NCBI RefSeq assembly: GCF_901212495.1
Contig: NZ_CAAKNY010000042.1
Coordinates: forward strand, 15,679 to 39,765
DNA: 24,087 nucleotides
Direction of reading: 5' to 3'
From: Collinsella aerofaciens
GTDB taxonomy: Bacteria; Actinomycetota; Coriobacteriia; Coriobacteriales; Coriobacteriaceae
Shown: positions 14,879 to 22,293 of the stretch, in pieces
Numbering within the stretch: position 1 is the first letter of the stretch
Layout of the letters: the number at the start of each line of letters is the position of its first letter
Translations under genes and position numbers: made by a program
Notes under the pieces: model-generated
The model's database searches: none
The model's input: only the letters and a program-made list of their open reading frames with translations
What the model was told of the DNA's origin: nothing

Positions 14879-15901
14879 ATGGCACAGGAAGCAACCGCCA
14901 ACGAGCAAAAGAAATTCAAAGTCCCGCGTATCCCGGGCGACATCATGATCTATCCCATGATCGTTGGCCTTTTGCTCAACACTTTCTGTCCGCAGGTCTT
15001 TGAGATCGGCGGCTTCTTTACCGCAGCCTGCCGCGGCGGTTCCAATACCATCGTCGCCGCGATCCTGCTGTTTGTGGGCGCCGGCATCAGCTTTAAGTCC
15101 ACGCCGGGCGCCATCAAGACCGGTATCGTCGTGCTGATCCCCAAGCTTGTTGTTGCGGCTGCCCTTGGCTTGGGTGTGGCATATTTCTTTAACGACAACT
15201 TCCTGGGCCTGAGCTCCGTGTCTATCATCGGTGGCATCACGTTTTGCAACATGGCGCTCTACACGGGCATCATGGGCGAGTTCGGCGATGAGTCCGAGCA
15301 GGGCGCCGTCGGTATCCTGTTCTTTACGGCCGGCCCCGCCGTCACCATGATCATTCTCGGTGTCTCGGGTCTCGCTAATATCCCCGTCGGCACTATCATC
15401 GGATCCATCCTGCCGCTTGTTATCGGCATGGTCCTGGGCAACTTGTTCCCGTTTATCAAAAACCTGCTGGTTCCCGGCGCCAATCCCGCGATCGCTGTCA
15501 TCGGTTTTCAGCTCGGTGCCTCCATGAGCCTGTCGAGCTTTATCACCGGCGGTATTTCCGGCATCTTGCTGGGCCTTATCACGCTGTTTGTCGTCGGTCC
15601 TATCACCTTTGCGTTCGAACGCCTGTGCGGCGGCAACGGTAAGGCGGCCGTGGCTTGCTCTACTATTGCTGGCACGGCCATGACCACACCGGTTGCCCTC
15701 GCCGAGGTTGCACCGCGCTACGCCGAGCTTGCGCCCACCGCGTACGCCCAGATCGCCACCGCCGTTATCATCACGGCAATCATGGCTCCGATTCTGACCG
15801 GCTGGGTCGACAAGAAGTTTTGCCAGGGCAAGGAGGATCTGTCGCCTGCCGGTGTCGAGGCCATCGAGGAGGCCGTCGCGACCGACATCGATGGCGAGTA
15901 G
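14879..15901 (+). CDS. kdgT: 2-keto-3-deoxygluconate permease family protein (KdgT-like)
   Basis: A 340-aa polytopic membrane transporter with about ten hydrophobic segments. The start (KVPRIPGDIMIYPMIVGLLL, then NTFCPQVFEIGGFFT) and the CNMALYTGIMGEFGDESEQG region with its downstream TAGPAVTM match the KdgT family, which imports 2-keto-3-deoxygluconate from pectin and uronate breakdown by proton symport. The acidic C-terminus (EEAVATDIDGE) is cytosolic. The frame opens at 14849, but the ATG at 14879 has GGGGG four bases upstream and begins the family-like sequence. No pectin or KDG catabolic genes adjoin it, so the real substrate could be a related organic acid. Two hairpins follow the stop. 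Confidence 0.85.
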   Translation: MAQEATANEQKKFKVPRIPGDIMIYPMIVGLLLNTFCPQVFEIGGFFTAACRGGSNTIVAAILLFVGAGISFKSTPGAIKTGIVVLIPKLVVAAALGLGVAYFFNDNFLGLSSVSIIGGITFCNMALYTGIMGEFGDESEQGAVGILFFTAGPAVTMIILGVSGLANIPVGTIIGSILPLVIGMVLGNLFPFIKNLLVPGANPAIAVIGFQLGASMSLSSFITGGISGILLGLITLFVVGPITFAFERLCGGNGKAAVACSTIAGTAMTTPVALAEVAPRYAELAPTAYAQIATAVIITAIMAPILTGWVDKKFCQGKEDLSPAGVEAIEEAVATDIDGE

Positions 15902-15925
15902 TAAGCGCTACCAATCAACGATGCC

Positions 15926-15942
15926 GGCGTGCAATTCACGCC
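15926..15942. repeat. Short hairpin after kdgT
   Basis: GGCGTG (15926-15931) and CACGCC (15937-15942) form a six-base-pair stem with a five-base loop, followed by GTTT. It lies 25 bp after the kdgT stop. Together with the next, longer hairpin it may end kdgT transcription. Confidence 0.5.
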
Positions 15943-15946
15943 GTTT

Positions 15947-15990
15947 GAGCGCCCGAACGAAAGCTGTCTTGCAGTGACGTTCGGGCGCTC
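15947..15990 (+). terminator. Long perfect hairpin, probable kdgT terminator
   Basis: A perfect 13-bp stem, GAGCGCCCGAACG (15947-15959) and its complement at 15978-15990, encloses an 18-base loop that could itself fold (CTG/CAG). The following TGCTATTATTCCCTTT is only moderately T-rich, so termination efficiency is uncertain. The T-rich part also overlaps the likely promoter of the GGDEF gene. Confidence 0.65.
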
Positions 15991-15999
15991 TGCTATTAT
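15991..15999 (+). promoter_or_regulatory. Extended -10 promoter element of the GGDEF gene
   Basis: TGCTATTAT (TGn plus TATTAT; five of six bases match TATAAT) starts right after the 13-bp hairpin. A possible -35 TTGCAG (15969-15974) is 19 bp upstream, inside the hairpin loop. Transcription from about 16006 would leave a leader of about 85 nt before the GTG at 16090. Confidence 0.4.
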
Positions 16000-16089
16000 T
16001 CCCTTTACCCCTGCGGATTAGGGGGCGTTTGTTGCTCAGACTCGAATCGGGAGATTCTGACCACTTGGATATTGAAGGGATGGCGTCTA

Positions 16090-17232
16090 GTGGTTAAGGC
16101 GCTCAAGATTGAGATATTCCTGCTATGCACGATTGTTCTTATCGGGCTTGCCGTGCGAAGTCGTCGCTCCTTGTTCTCGAGCACCCAGCAGCTGTTGTTT
16201 AGCATGCTTGGCTACACCTCTGCCGCGTACATATCATTCGATATGATCTGGACGCTTTCGGATGGCGTGGACGGCACGTTGGGCATTGCCGTCAACTGGA
16301 TTTCCAACGCGGTTTCGTTTTCGCTCTTTGCCATCGTGTGTCTCATTTGGTTTATCTATTCCGAGACGGTGCAGGGTTCTCGCCTTTTGACCTCGCGCTA
16401 TAGGGTGCTGCTTGTAACGTTGCCTACGGCTTTGGTGGTCGTGCTGGCGTTTGCCAGTTACTGGACGCACGCCCTGTTCTACATCGATGCCCGTGGCGTG
16501 TACCGCCGCGGTGTCGCCTATATGATTCAGCCTATCGTGAGCTACTGCTACGTCATATATACGTCCTTACACGCTTTTGTGCATTCCCTACGGGTTGAAA
16601 GCCTGCGAAAGAAGGCCATTTATCGAACTCTGGCATTCTTCGCCATTCCGGCCCTGGTGGGCGGTACCCTTCAGGTCGTATACTCGGTGCCCGGCCTTTG
16701 TGTCGGCATAATGATTAGCATGTTATCGCTCTACATCATCTACCAGGAGCAGCTAATCTCGACCGACCCGTTGACTGGCCTCAACAATCGCAATCGTTTT
16801 GAAACCTACATGCTGTCGACCTTCTCAAATGTGGATCAGGCCGAAGATGTGTATCTGCTTATGATGGACGCCGACGGCTTTAAGCAGATTAACGATCGCT
16901 ATGGACATGTGGAGGGCGACCATGCCCTCCAGGTCATATCCGCTGCGCTCAAAGAAGTCTGCTCGGCGTCTGGTGGCTTTATCGCACGTTATGGCGGCGA
17001 TGAGTTCGTGGTACTTCAAAAGGCGACGACGGAGCAGGATATCATGCATCTGTGCGCGACAATCAACGACGAGCTCGCGCGCGCCGAGGTTCCGTATCTG
17101 TTGCGGATGTCCATCGGCTATGCACGGGTTGGTGATGACGTCGATTCCTGGCAAGACTTGCTTCGCGCTGCCGACGCGGAGCTCTACCGCGTAAAGCGCG
17201 AAAAGAAGCAAGCCGGCGTCCAGATACGCTAG
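16090..17232 (+). CDS. Membrane-bound GGDEF diguanylate cyclase
   Basis: A predicted enzyme making cyclic di-GMP from two GTP, at the inner membrane. The N-terminal ~215 residues contain about seven hydrophobic helices, similar in layout to histidine-kinase 7TM sensor regions. A GGDEF domain follows, opening with TDPLTGLNNRNRF near residue 223. It has MMDADGFKQINDRYGHVEGD near 260 and the intact catalytic motif RYGGDEF near 300-306, and ends with AADAELYRVKREKK. The usual inhibitory RxxD five residues before GGDEF is absent. The frame could start at TTG 16072, but the GTG at 16090 lies nine bases after GAAGGGA and is preferred (380 aa). It is a single-gene unit; no EAL, HD-GYP or PilZ gene is in the window. 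Confidence 0.9.
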   Translation: MVKALKIEIFLLCTIVLIGLAVRSRRSLFSSTQQLLFSMLGYTSAAYISFDMIWTLSDGVDGTLGIAVNWISNAVSFSLFAIVCLIWFIYSETVQGSRLLTSRYRVLLVTLPTALVVVLAFASYWTHALFYIDARGVYRRGVAYMIQPIVSYCYVIYTSLHAFVHSLRVESLRKKAIYRTLAFFAIPALVGGTLQVVYSVPGLCVGIMISMLSLYIIYQEQLISTDPLTGLNNRNRFETYMLSTFSNVDQAEDVYLLMMDADGFKQINDRYGHVEGDHALQVISAALKEVCSASGGFIARYGGDEFVVLQKATTEQDIMHLCATINDELARAEVPYLLRMSIGYARVGDDVDSWQDLLRAADAELYRVKREKKQAGVQIR

Positions 17233-17327
17233 AAAAAAGCGCCGTTGACGTGCGTGGCGGCCCTCAGCTCACCGATGTACTCCATTAAGCTAAAGTGTAC
17301 GACACCCTCTCTAAAAAGGTGAGCTCG

Positions 17328-18263
17328 CTAGGCTTTTTTGGGTTTGTTGACGATGATGATGCCGCCGCAGACCAACAGCAGGGCAACGATGACGGTAACG
17401 GGGCTCGTCCCGGTGCCCTCGCCGAGCAACAGCGCGCTCAGCAGTACACCAAAGACCGGGTTCATAAAGCCAAAGACCGAAACGCGGCTGACGGGGTTGA
17501 CGGCAAGCAGACGCGACCATAGCGAGTACGCGACGGCGGAAATGAGTGCCATATACATGATGAGCGCGATGGCGGGGATGATCGCGGTGGGGGAGAGCAC
17601 GCCGCCCATCAAAAATCCGACGGCGGTAAGGACCAGGCCGCCGACCAAGAACTGCCACCCGGCGAGCAAGACGCCGTCGTGCTCGCGCGAGAAGATGCCG
17701 ATCAGGCAGGTCGAAAGGGCGCCCGCAACGGTGGAAGCCAAGATAAAGCCCTCACCGTCGAGCGTAAAGCCAAAGGTGCCATTCGTGCCCGAAAGGTTGA
17801 CGAGCGCGACACCGGCAAAGCCCAGCACGCAGCCGAGCACCTTGGCCACATCGAGTTTCTCGGTGCGAAACGCCAGGGCGGCAAAGAGGATGGCTAGGAA
17901 GTTGGCGCTGGCCTCGATGATGGAGCTCGACATAGCGCTGGCGCGCGAGAGTCCCAGGTAGAAAAAGAAGTACTGCCCGATAGTCTGGAAGAGCGACAGG
18001 ATACAGATGGGCTTGATGTCGCGTACCTGTGGGACGAGCGGGCGGTGCTGGGCCGCGCTCATGCCAACAATGACCAGCATGCCGGCAAGGGTGAAGCGCA
18101 GGCCCGCAAAGAGCAGCTGCGAGGTGCTATCGTGCGCCGGGATACCAAAGAGTGCGTAGCCGATTTTGATGCAGGGGAAGGCCGACCCCCAGAGTGCACA
18201 GCAAACAAGGCAGCCCAGGATGAGCCCGGGCAGGGTTGCGAGATAAGGCTTGCGGCTTTCCAT
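17328..18263 (-). CDS. EamA/DMT family transporter
   Basis: A 311-aa inner-membrane protein with ten hydrophobic helices in two EamA repeats, the drug/metabolite transporter superfamily, usually exporters of amino acids or metabolites. Recognisable parts are LGCLVCCALWGSAFPCIKIG in helix 1, the RASAMSSSIIEASANFLAIL segment in the first repeat, and SRVSVFGFMNPVFGVLLSAL followed by LLLGEG in the second. It ends with a basic NKPKKA tail. The frame opens at 18305, but the ATG at 18263 follows GGAAGG by five bases and is used. It lies 99 bp downstream of purL with an intrinsic terminator between. A TACAAT on the minus strand at 18347-18342 could be its own -10, in which case the terminator would sit in its leader. 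The substrate cannot be predicted. Confidence 0.88.
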   Translation of the reverse strand: MESRKPYLATLPGLILGCLVCCALWGSAFPCIKIGYALFGIPAHDSTSQLLFAGLRFTLAGMLVIVGMSAAQHRPLVPQVRDIKPICILSLFQTIGQYFFFYLGLSRASAMSSSIIEASANFLAILFAALAFRTEKLDVAKVLGCVLGFAGVALVNLSGTNGTFGFTLDGEGFILASTVAGALSTCLIGIFSREHDGVLLAGWQFLVGGLVLTAVGFLMGGVLSPTAIIPAIALIMYMALISAVAYSLWSRLLAVNPVSRVSVFGFMNPVFGVLLSALLLGEGTGTSPVTVIVALLLVCGGIIIVNKPKKA

Positions 18264-18285
18264 GATGTCCTTCCGGTATGCGCGA

Positions 18286-18324
18286 AGCAAAAAAGAACCC
18301 GCCACCGGGCGTGCCGGTGGCGGG
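18286..18324 (-). terminator. Intrinsic terminator of purL
   Basis: On the minus strand an 11-bp perfect GC-rich stem CCCGCCACCGG / CCGGTGGCGGG (18324-18314 and 18308-18298, five-base loop) is followed by TTCTTTTTTG. It starts 38 bp after the purL stop. This is a textbook Rho-independent terminator for purL, upstream of the EamA gene. Confidence 0.9.
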
Positions 18325-18362
18325 TGTTGTTACCCGAGGGGATTGTACCCGATGGGATAGGT

Positions 18363-21300
18363 TTAGGCGAAGTAGGCTACGCCGCTCTCAAAGATTGGCA
18401 TGAATTTATCGCCGGGGACATGCTCGGGCACGTTGCGGTACAGGTTGTCGCCGCGGCGCTCGGCATGACCCATCTTGCCCAGGACGCGGCCGTCGGGGCT
18501 CGTGATGCCCTCGATGGCGAGTGCGGAGCCGTTGGGGTTGACGGAAAGATCCATGCTGGGCTTGCCGTCCTCGCCCACGTACTGCGTGGCGACCTGGCCG
18601 TTGGCGATAAGCTGGGCGAGTACCCCGTCGTTGGCGACAAAGCGGCCCTCGCCGTGGCTGATGGCGACGGTGAAGGGGTCGTCCAGACTGCACTGCGAAA
18701 GCCACGGGGACAGGTTGGACGAGATGCGGGTGCGCACCAGGCGGCTCTGATGGCGACCGATGGTGTTGAACGTCAGCGTGGGCGCATCGGGCGTGGCGTC
18801 GACGATGTCACCGTAGGGCACCAGGCCGAGCTTGACCAGGGCCTGGAAGCCGTTGCAGATGCCCAGCATCAGGCCGTCGCGGGCCTTGAGCAGGTCGTGG
18901 ACTGCCTCGGTGACCTCGGGAGCGCGGAAGAACGCCGTGATGAACTTGGCGGAGCCGTCGGGCTCGTCACCGCCCGAGAAGCCGCCGGGGATCATGACGA
19001 TCTGGCTTGCACGGATGCGGCGGGCAAGCTCGTGGGTGCTCTCGGCGACGGCCTCGGGCGTGAGGTTGTTGATCACGAAGGTGTCGGCCTCGGCGCCGGC
19101 GGCGCGGAAGGCGCGGGCGCTGTCGTACTCGCAGTTGTTGCCGGGGAACACGGGGATGATCACGCGCGGGCGGGCGATCTTGGCGCCGCCGTACACGTGG
19201 ATATCCTTGGCACGGAAGTCGACGGTCTCGACCTCGGGGGTCTCGCCGGCGCTGCGGTAGGCGAAGACGCCCTCGATGCCGCTCTCCCAGGCCTCCTGAA
19301 GCTCGGCGAGCTCGATGACCTCGGAGCCGGTATCGATGACATAGCCCTCGACGGTGGTGCCCAGGGGCTCGACGACAACGCCGTCGGCGACCTCGGGCAG
19401 CTCGGCGCCCTCGGCGAGCTCGACGATAAAGCTGCCGTAGAGCGGGGTGAAGAGGCTCTCCACGTCCACGTCCTCGGCAAGCTCGATGCCGATCTGGTTG
19501 CCGACGCACATCTTAAAGAGGCTCTCGGCGCCGCAGCCGTAGCCAGGCGTAGAGACGGCCAGGGCGTCGCCGGTGGCAGTGAGCGCCTCGACGGCGTCAA
19601 ACGCGGCAAGCAGCTGCTGGGCATCGGGACGGTAGTCCTCGCCGTAGGTGGCGGGAGCGATGCGGACGACGCGGTGCGTGAGGCCCTTGAACTCAGGGGA
19701 GACGGCGCGGGCGGCACGGCCCACGGCTACAGCGAAGCTGATCAGAGTCGGCGGAACGTTGAGCTCGCCGGCCTCGTCCTCAAACGAGCCGCTCATGGAG
19801 TCCTTGCCGCCGATGGCGCCGGCGCCCAGGTCGACCTGGGCCATGAGGGCGCCCAGGACGGCTGCCGTGGGCTTGCCCCAGCGCTCGGCCTCGGTGCGCA
19901 GACGCTCGAAGTACTCCTGGAAGGAGAGGTAGGCGTGCTTGTGCTCAAAGCCGGCGGCCACGAGCTTGGCGATGGACTCGACCACGGACAGGTAGGCGCC
20001 AGCAAACTGGTCGGCTTCCATCAGGTAGGGGTTGAAGCCCCATGCCATGGCGCTCGCCGTGGTGGTCTCGCCGTCCACGGGGAACTTGGCGACCATGGCC
20101 GAGCTGGGGGTGAGCTGCGTCTTGCCGCCAAAAGGCATAAGCACGGTTGCGGCACCGATGGTGGAGTCGAAGCGCTCGGAAAGGCCTTTGTTGGAGGCGA
20201 CGTTGAGGTCGGTGACCAGCGAGGTCATGCGCTCGGCAAGCGTGGAGCCCGCCCAGCTGGGCTGCCACACGCTGCGGGCGCACACGTGGGCGACCTGGTG
20301 CTTGGGCGCCCCGTTGGAGTTGAGGAACTCGCGGGACAGGTCGACGATGGCGACGCCGTTCCAGGCCATGCGCATGCGCGGCTCGGCGGTAACCTCGGCG
20401 ATAACGGTCGCCTCCAGGTTCTCCTCGGCGGCGTAACCCATGAACTCATCGACGTCACCATCGGCGACGGCGCAGGCCATGCGCTCCTGGGACTCGGAGA
20501 TGGCGAGCTCGGTGCCGTCAAGACCGTCGTACTTCTTGGTCACGGTGTCCAGGTCCACGTACAGGCCGTCGGCAAGCTCGCCCACGGCGACCGAGACGCC
20601 GCCGGCGCCAAAGTCATTGCAGCGCTTGATCAGACGGCAGGCGTCGCCGCGGCGGAACAGACGCTGCAGCTTGCGCTCGACCGGGGCGTTGCCCTTTTGG
20701 ACCTCGGCGCCCGAGGTCTCGATGGACTCGGTGTTCTGAGTCTTGGAGGAGCCGGTGGCGCCGCCGATGCCGTCACGGCCGGTGCGGCCGCCCAACAGGA
20801 TGATCTTGTCGGTGGGGGCGGGGCACTCGCGACGCACGTGGTTTGCCGGGGTTGCGCCCACGACGGCGCCGACCTCCATGCGCTTGGCCACGTAGCCGGG
20901 GTGATAGAGCTCGTTGACCTGACCGGTGGCAAGGCCGATCTGGTTGCCGTAGCTGGAGTAGCCGGCGGCGGCAGTGGTCACGAGCTTGCGCTGCGGCAGC
21001 TTGCCCTCGAGCGTCTCGGAAACCGGGACGGTGGGGTCGCCGGCACCGGTGACGCGCATGGCCTGGTACACGTAGCTGCGGCCCGAGAGCGGGTCACGGA
21101 TAGCGCCGCCCACGCAGGTGGCGGCACCGCCGAAGGGCTCGATCTCGGTCGGGTGGTTGTGGGTCTCGTTTTTAAACAGGAACAGCCAGTCCTGGTCCTC
21201 GCCATCGACGTCGACCTTCACCTTGACGGTGCAGGCGTTGATCTCCTCGGATTCGTCGACATCGGTCATGACGCCGGTCTTCTTAAGGTACTTGGCGCCG

Positions 21301-22109
21301 ATGGTGCCCATGTCCATGAGGCAGACGGGCTTGGCGTCGCGGCCGAGTTCGTGGCGCATCTCCATGTAGCGGTCGAAGGCTTGCTGAACCACGGCGTCGT
21401 CGATCGTCACGTCGTCCAGGACGGTGCCGAAGGTGGTGTGGCGGCAGTGGTCGGACCAGTAGGTGTCGATCACGCGAATCTCGGTGATGGTAGGGTCGCG
21501 GCCCTCATCGCGGAAGTACTGCTGGCAGAAGGCGATGTCCGCCTCGTCCATGGCAAGACCGCGATCGGCGATAAAGGCGGCAAGGCCGGCCTCGTCGAGC
21601 TCGCGGAAGCCGTCGAGTACCTCGACGGGCTGGGGCTCGGGAGTCTCCATGTACAGCGTCTCGGGCAGGTCGAGCGAGGCGATGCGCGCCTCGACGGGGT
21701 TCACCACGTAGTGCTTGATGGCCTCGATGGCGGCTTCGTCCAGGGTGCCCGAGATCATATAGACCTTGGCGGAGCGCACGGCGGGGCGCTCGCCCTGGCT
21801 GATGAGCTGCACGCACTCGCTGGCGGAGTCGGCGCGCTGGTCAAACTGGCCAGGCAGGAATTCGACGGCAAAGACGGCGCCATCGCGTGCGGGGAGCTCG
21901 TCGTAGGTCACATCGACCTGGGGCTCGCTAAAGACGGTCGGCACGCAGGAGCGGAAAAGCTCCTCGTCGATGCCCTCGACGTCGTAGCGGTTGATGATCC
22001 TCAGGGCCTCGATGCCCTTGATGCCGAGAATCTCGGTCAGCTCGCCCTTGAGCTGCTGAGCCTCGACGTCGAACCCGGGTTTCTTCTCCACGTAGATACG
22101 AGAGACCAT
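18363..22109 (-). CDS. purL: Phosphoribosylformylglycinamidine synthase, single-chain form with glutaminase domain (PurL, clade II)
   Basis: A 1248-aa cytosolic enzyme of purine synthesis that converts FGAR, ATP and glutamine to FGAM. It is the long, fused form. A PurS-like N-terminal region comes first (from VSRIYVEKKPGFDVEAQQLK). The synthase part follows, with YWSDHCRHTTF near residue 216 and FLFKNETHNHPTEIEPFGG near 310. The C-terminal PurQ-type glutamine amidotransferase has its nucleophile Cys1085 in GICNGFQAL. The catalytic pair His1215-Glu1217 lies in GHAERRG, and SHGEGRF is near 1152. Length and layout fit the clade-II FGAM synthases of Firmicutes and relatives, slightly shorter than the 1295-aa E. 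coli enzyme. The frame is open to 22217, but the ATG at 22109 has CAGGAAC just upstream and begins the family sequence. It is a monocistronic unit ended by a strong terminator. Confidence 0.96.
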   Translation of the reverse strand: MVSRIYVEKKPGFDVEAQQLKGELTEILGIKGIEALRIINRYDVEGIDEELFRSCVPTVFSEPQVDVTYDELPARDGAVFAVEFLPGQFDQRADSASECVQLISQGERPAVRSAKVYMISGTLDEAAIEAIKHYVVNPVEARIASLDLPETLYMETPEPQPVEVLDGFRELDEAGLAAFIADRGLAMDEADIAFCQQYFRDEGRDPTITEIRVIDTYWSDHCRHTTFGTVLDDVTIDDAVVQQAFDRYMEMRHELGRDAKPVCLMDMGTIGAKYLKKTGVMTDVDESEEINACTVKVKVDVDGEDQDWLFLFKNETHNHPTEIEPFGGAATCVGGAIRDPLSGRSYVYQAMRVTGAGDPTVPVSETLEGKLPQRKLVTTAAAGYSSYGNQIGLATGQVNELYHPGYVAKRMEVGAVVGATPANHVRRECPAPTDKIILLGGRTGRDGIGGATGSSKTQNTESIETSGAEVQKGNAPVERKLQRLFRRGDACRLIKRCNDFGAGGVSVAVGELADGLYVDLDTVTKKYDGLDGTELAISESQERMACAVADGDVDEFMGYAAEENLEATVIAEVTAEPRMRMAWNGVAIVDLSREFLNSNGAPKHQVAHVCARSVWQPSWAGSTLAERMTSLVTDLNVASNKGLSERFDSTIGAATVLMPFGGKTQLTPSSAMVAKFPVDGETTTASAMAWGFNPYLMEADQFAGAYLSVVESIAKLVAAGFEHKHAYLSFQEYFERLRTEAERWGKPTAAVLGALMAQVDLGAGAIGGKDSMSGSFEDEAGELNVPPTLISFAVAVGRAARAVSPEFKGLTHRVVRIAPATYGEDYRPDAQQLLAAFDAVEALTATGDALAVSTPGYGCGAESLFKMCVGNQIGIELAEDVDVESLFTPLYGSFIVELAEGAELPEVADGVVVEPLGTTVEGYVIDTGSEVIELAELQEAWESGIEGVFAYRSAGETPEVETVDFRAKDIHVYGGAKIARPRVIIPVFPGNNCEYDSARAFRAAGAEADTFVINNLTPEAVAESTHELARRIRASQIVMIPGGFSGGDEPDGSAKFITAFFRAPEVTEAVHDLLKARDGLMLGICNGFQALVKLGLVPYGDIVDATPDAPTLTFNTIGRHQSRLVRTRISSNLSPWLSQCSLDDPFTVAISHGEGRFVANDGVLAQLIANGQVATQYVGEDGKPSMDLSVNPNGSALAIEGITSPDGRVLGKMGHAERRGDNLYRNVPEHVPGDKFMPIFESGVAYFA

Positions 22110-22218
22110 TGGTTCCTGCCTTCCTGATCGGTTGGGCGTACGGTACGGTATGCGGCAGCGGTCGGTTTGCGGGGTCTGCCCTGCGGTCGCCTTGAGCCAC
22201 ATGTTTGTAAACCTCACT

Positions 22219-22224
22219 ATGATA
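22219..22224 (-). promoter_or_regulatory. Possible -10 element of purL
   Basis: TATCAT on the minus strand (five of six bases match TATAAT) lies 110 bp before the purL ATG. No good -35 or TGn extension is seen. A leader of about 100 nt would result. I recognise no purine riboswitch or PurR box in it. Confidence 0.3.
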
Positions 22225-22257
22225 CGACAGCTCGTGGCGCGTTGAGGACGGTGAGGG

Positions 22258-22266
22258 TGCTACAGT
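22258..22266 (+). promoter_or_regulatory. Extended -10 element of the antiporter gene
   Basis: TGCTACAGT (TGn plus TACAGT) is 27 bp before the ATG at 22294. TTGAGG at 22242-22247 is too close (13 bp) to be a normal -35. Confidence 0.35.
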
Positions 22267-22293
22267 GATGAGCAATCAAGAGAAAGGCATCAC

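Noticed and set aside
17233..17327. An intrinsic terminator between the GGDEF and EamA genes
   Set aside because: AGCTCACC (17266-17273) and GGTGAGCT (17318-17325) are inverted but 44 bp apart. The stem before the T-run on the minus strand is only four to five base pairs, too weak to call.
18045..22127. A 1360-codon open frame on the plus strand, antisense to purL
   Set aside because: It is opposite a clearly conserved enzyme. Its translation is a Gly/Ala/Val/Asp/His-rich string with no domain, a typical by-product of high-GC codon bias.
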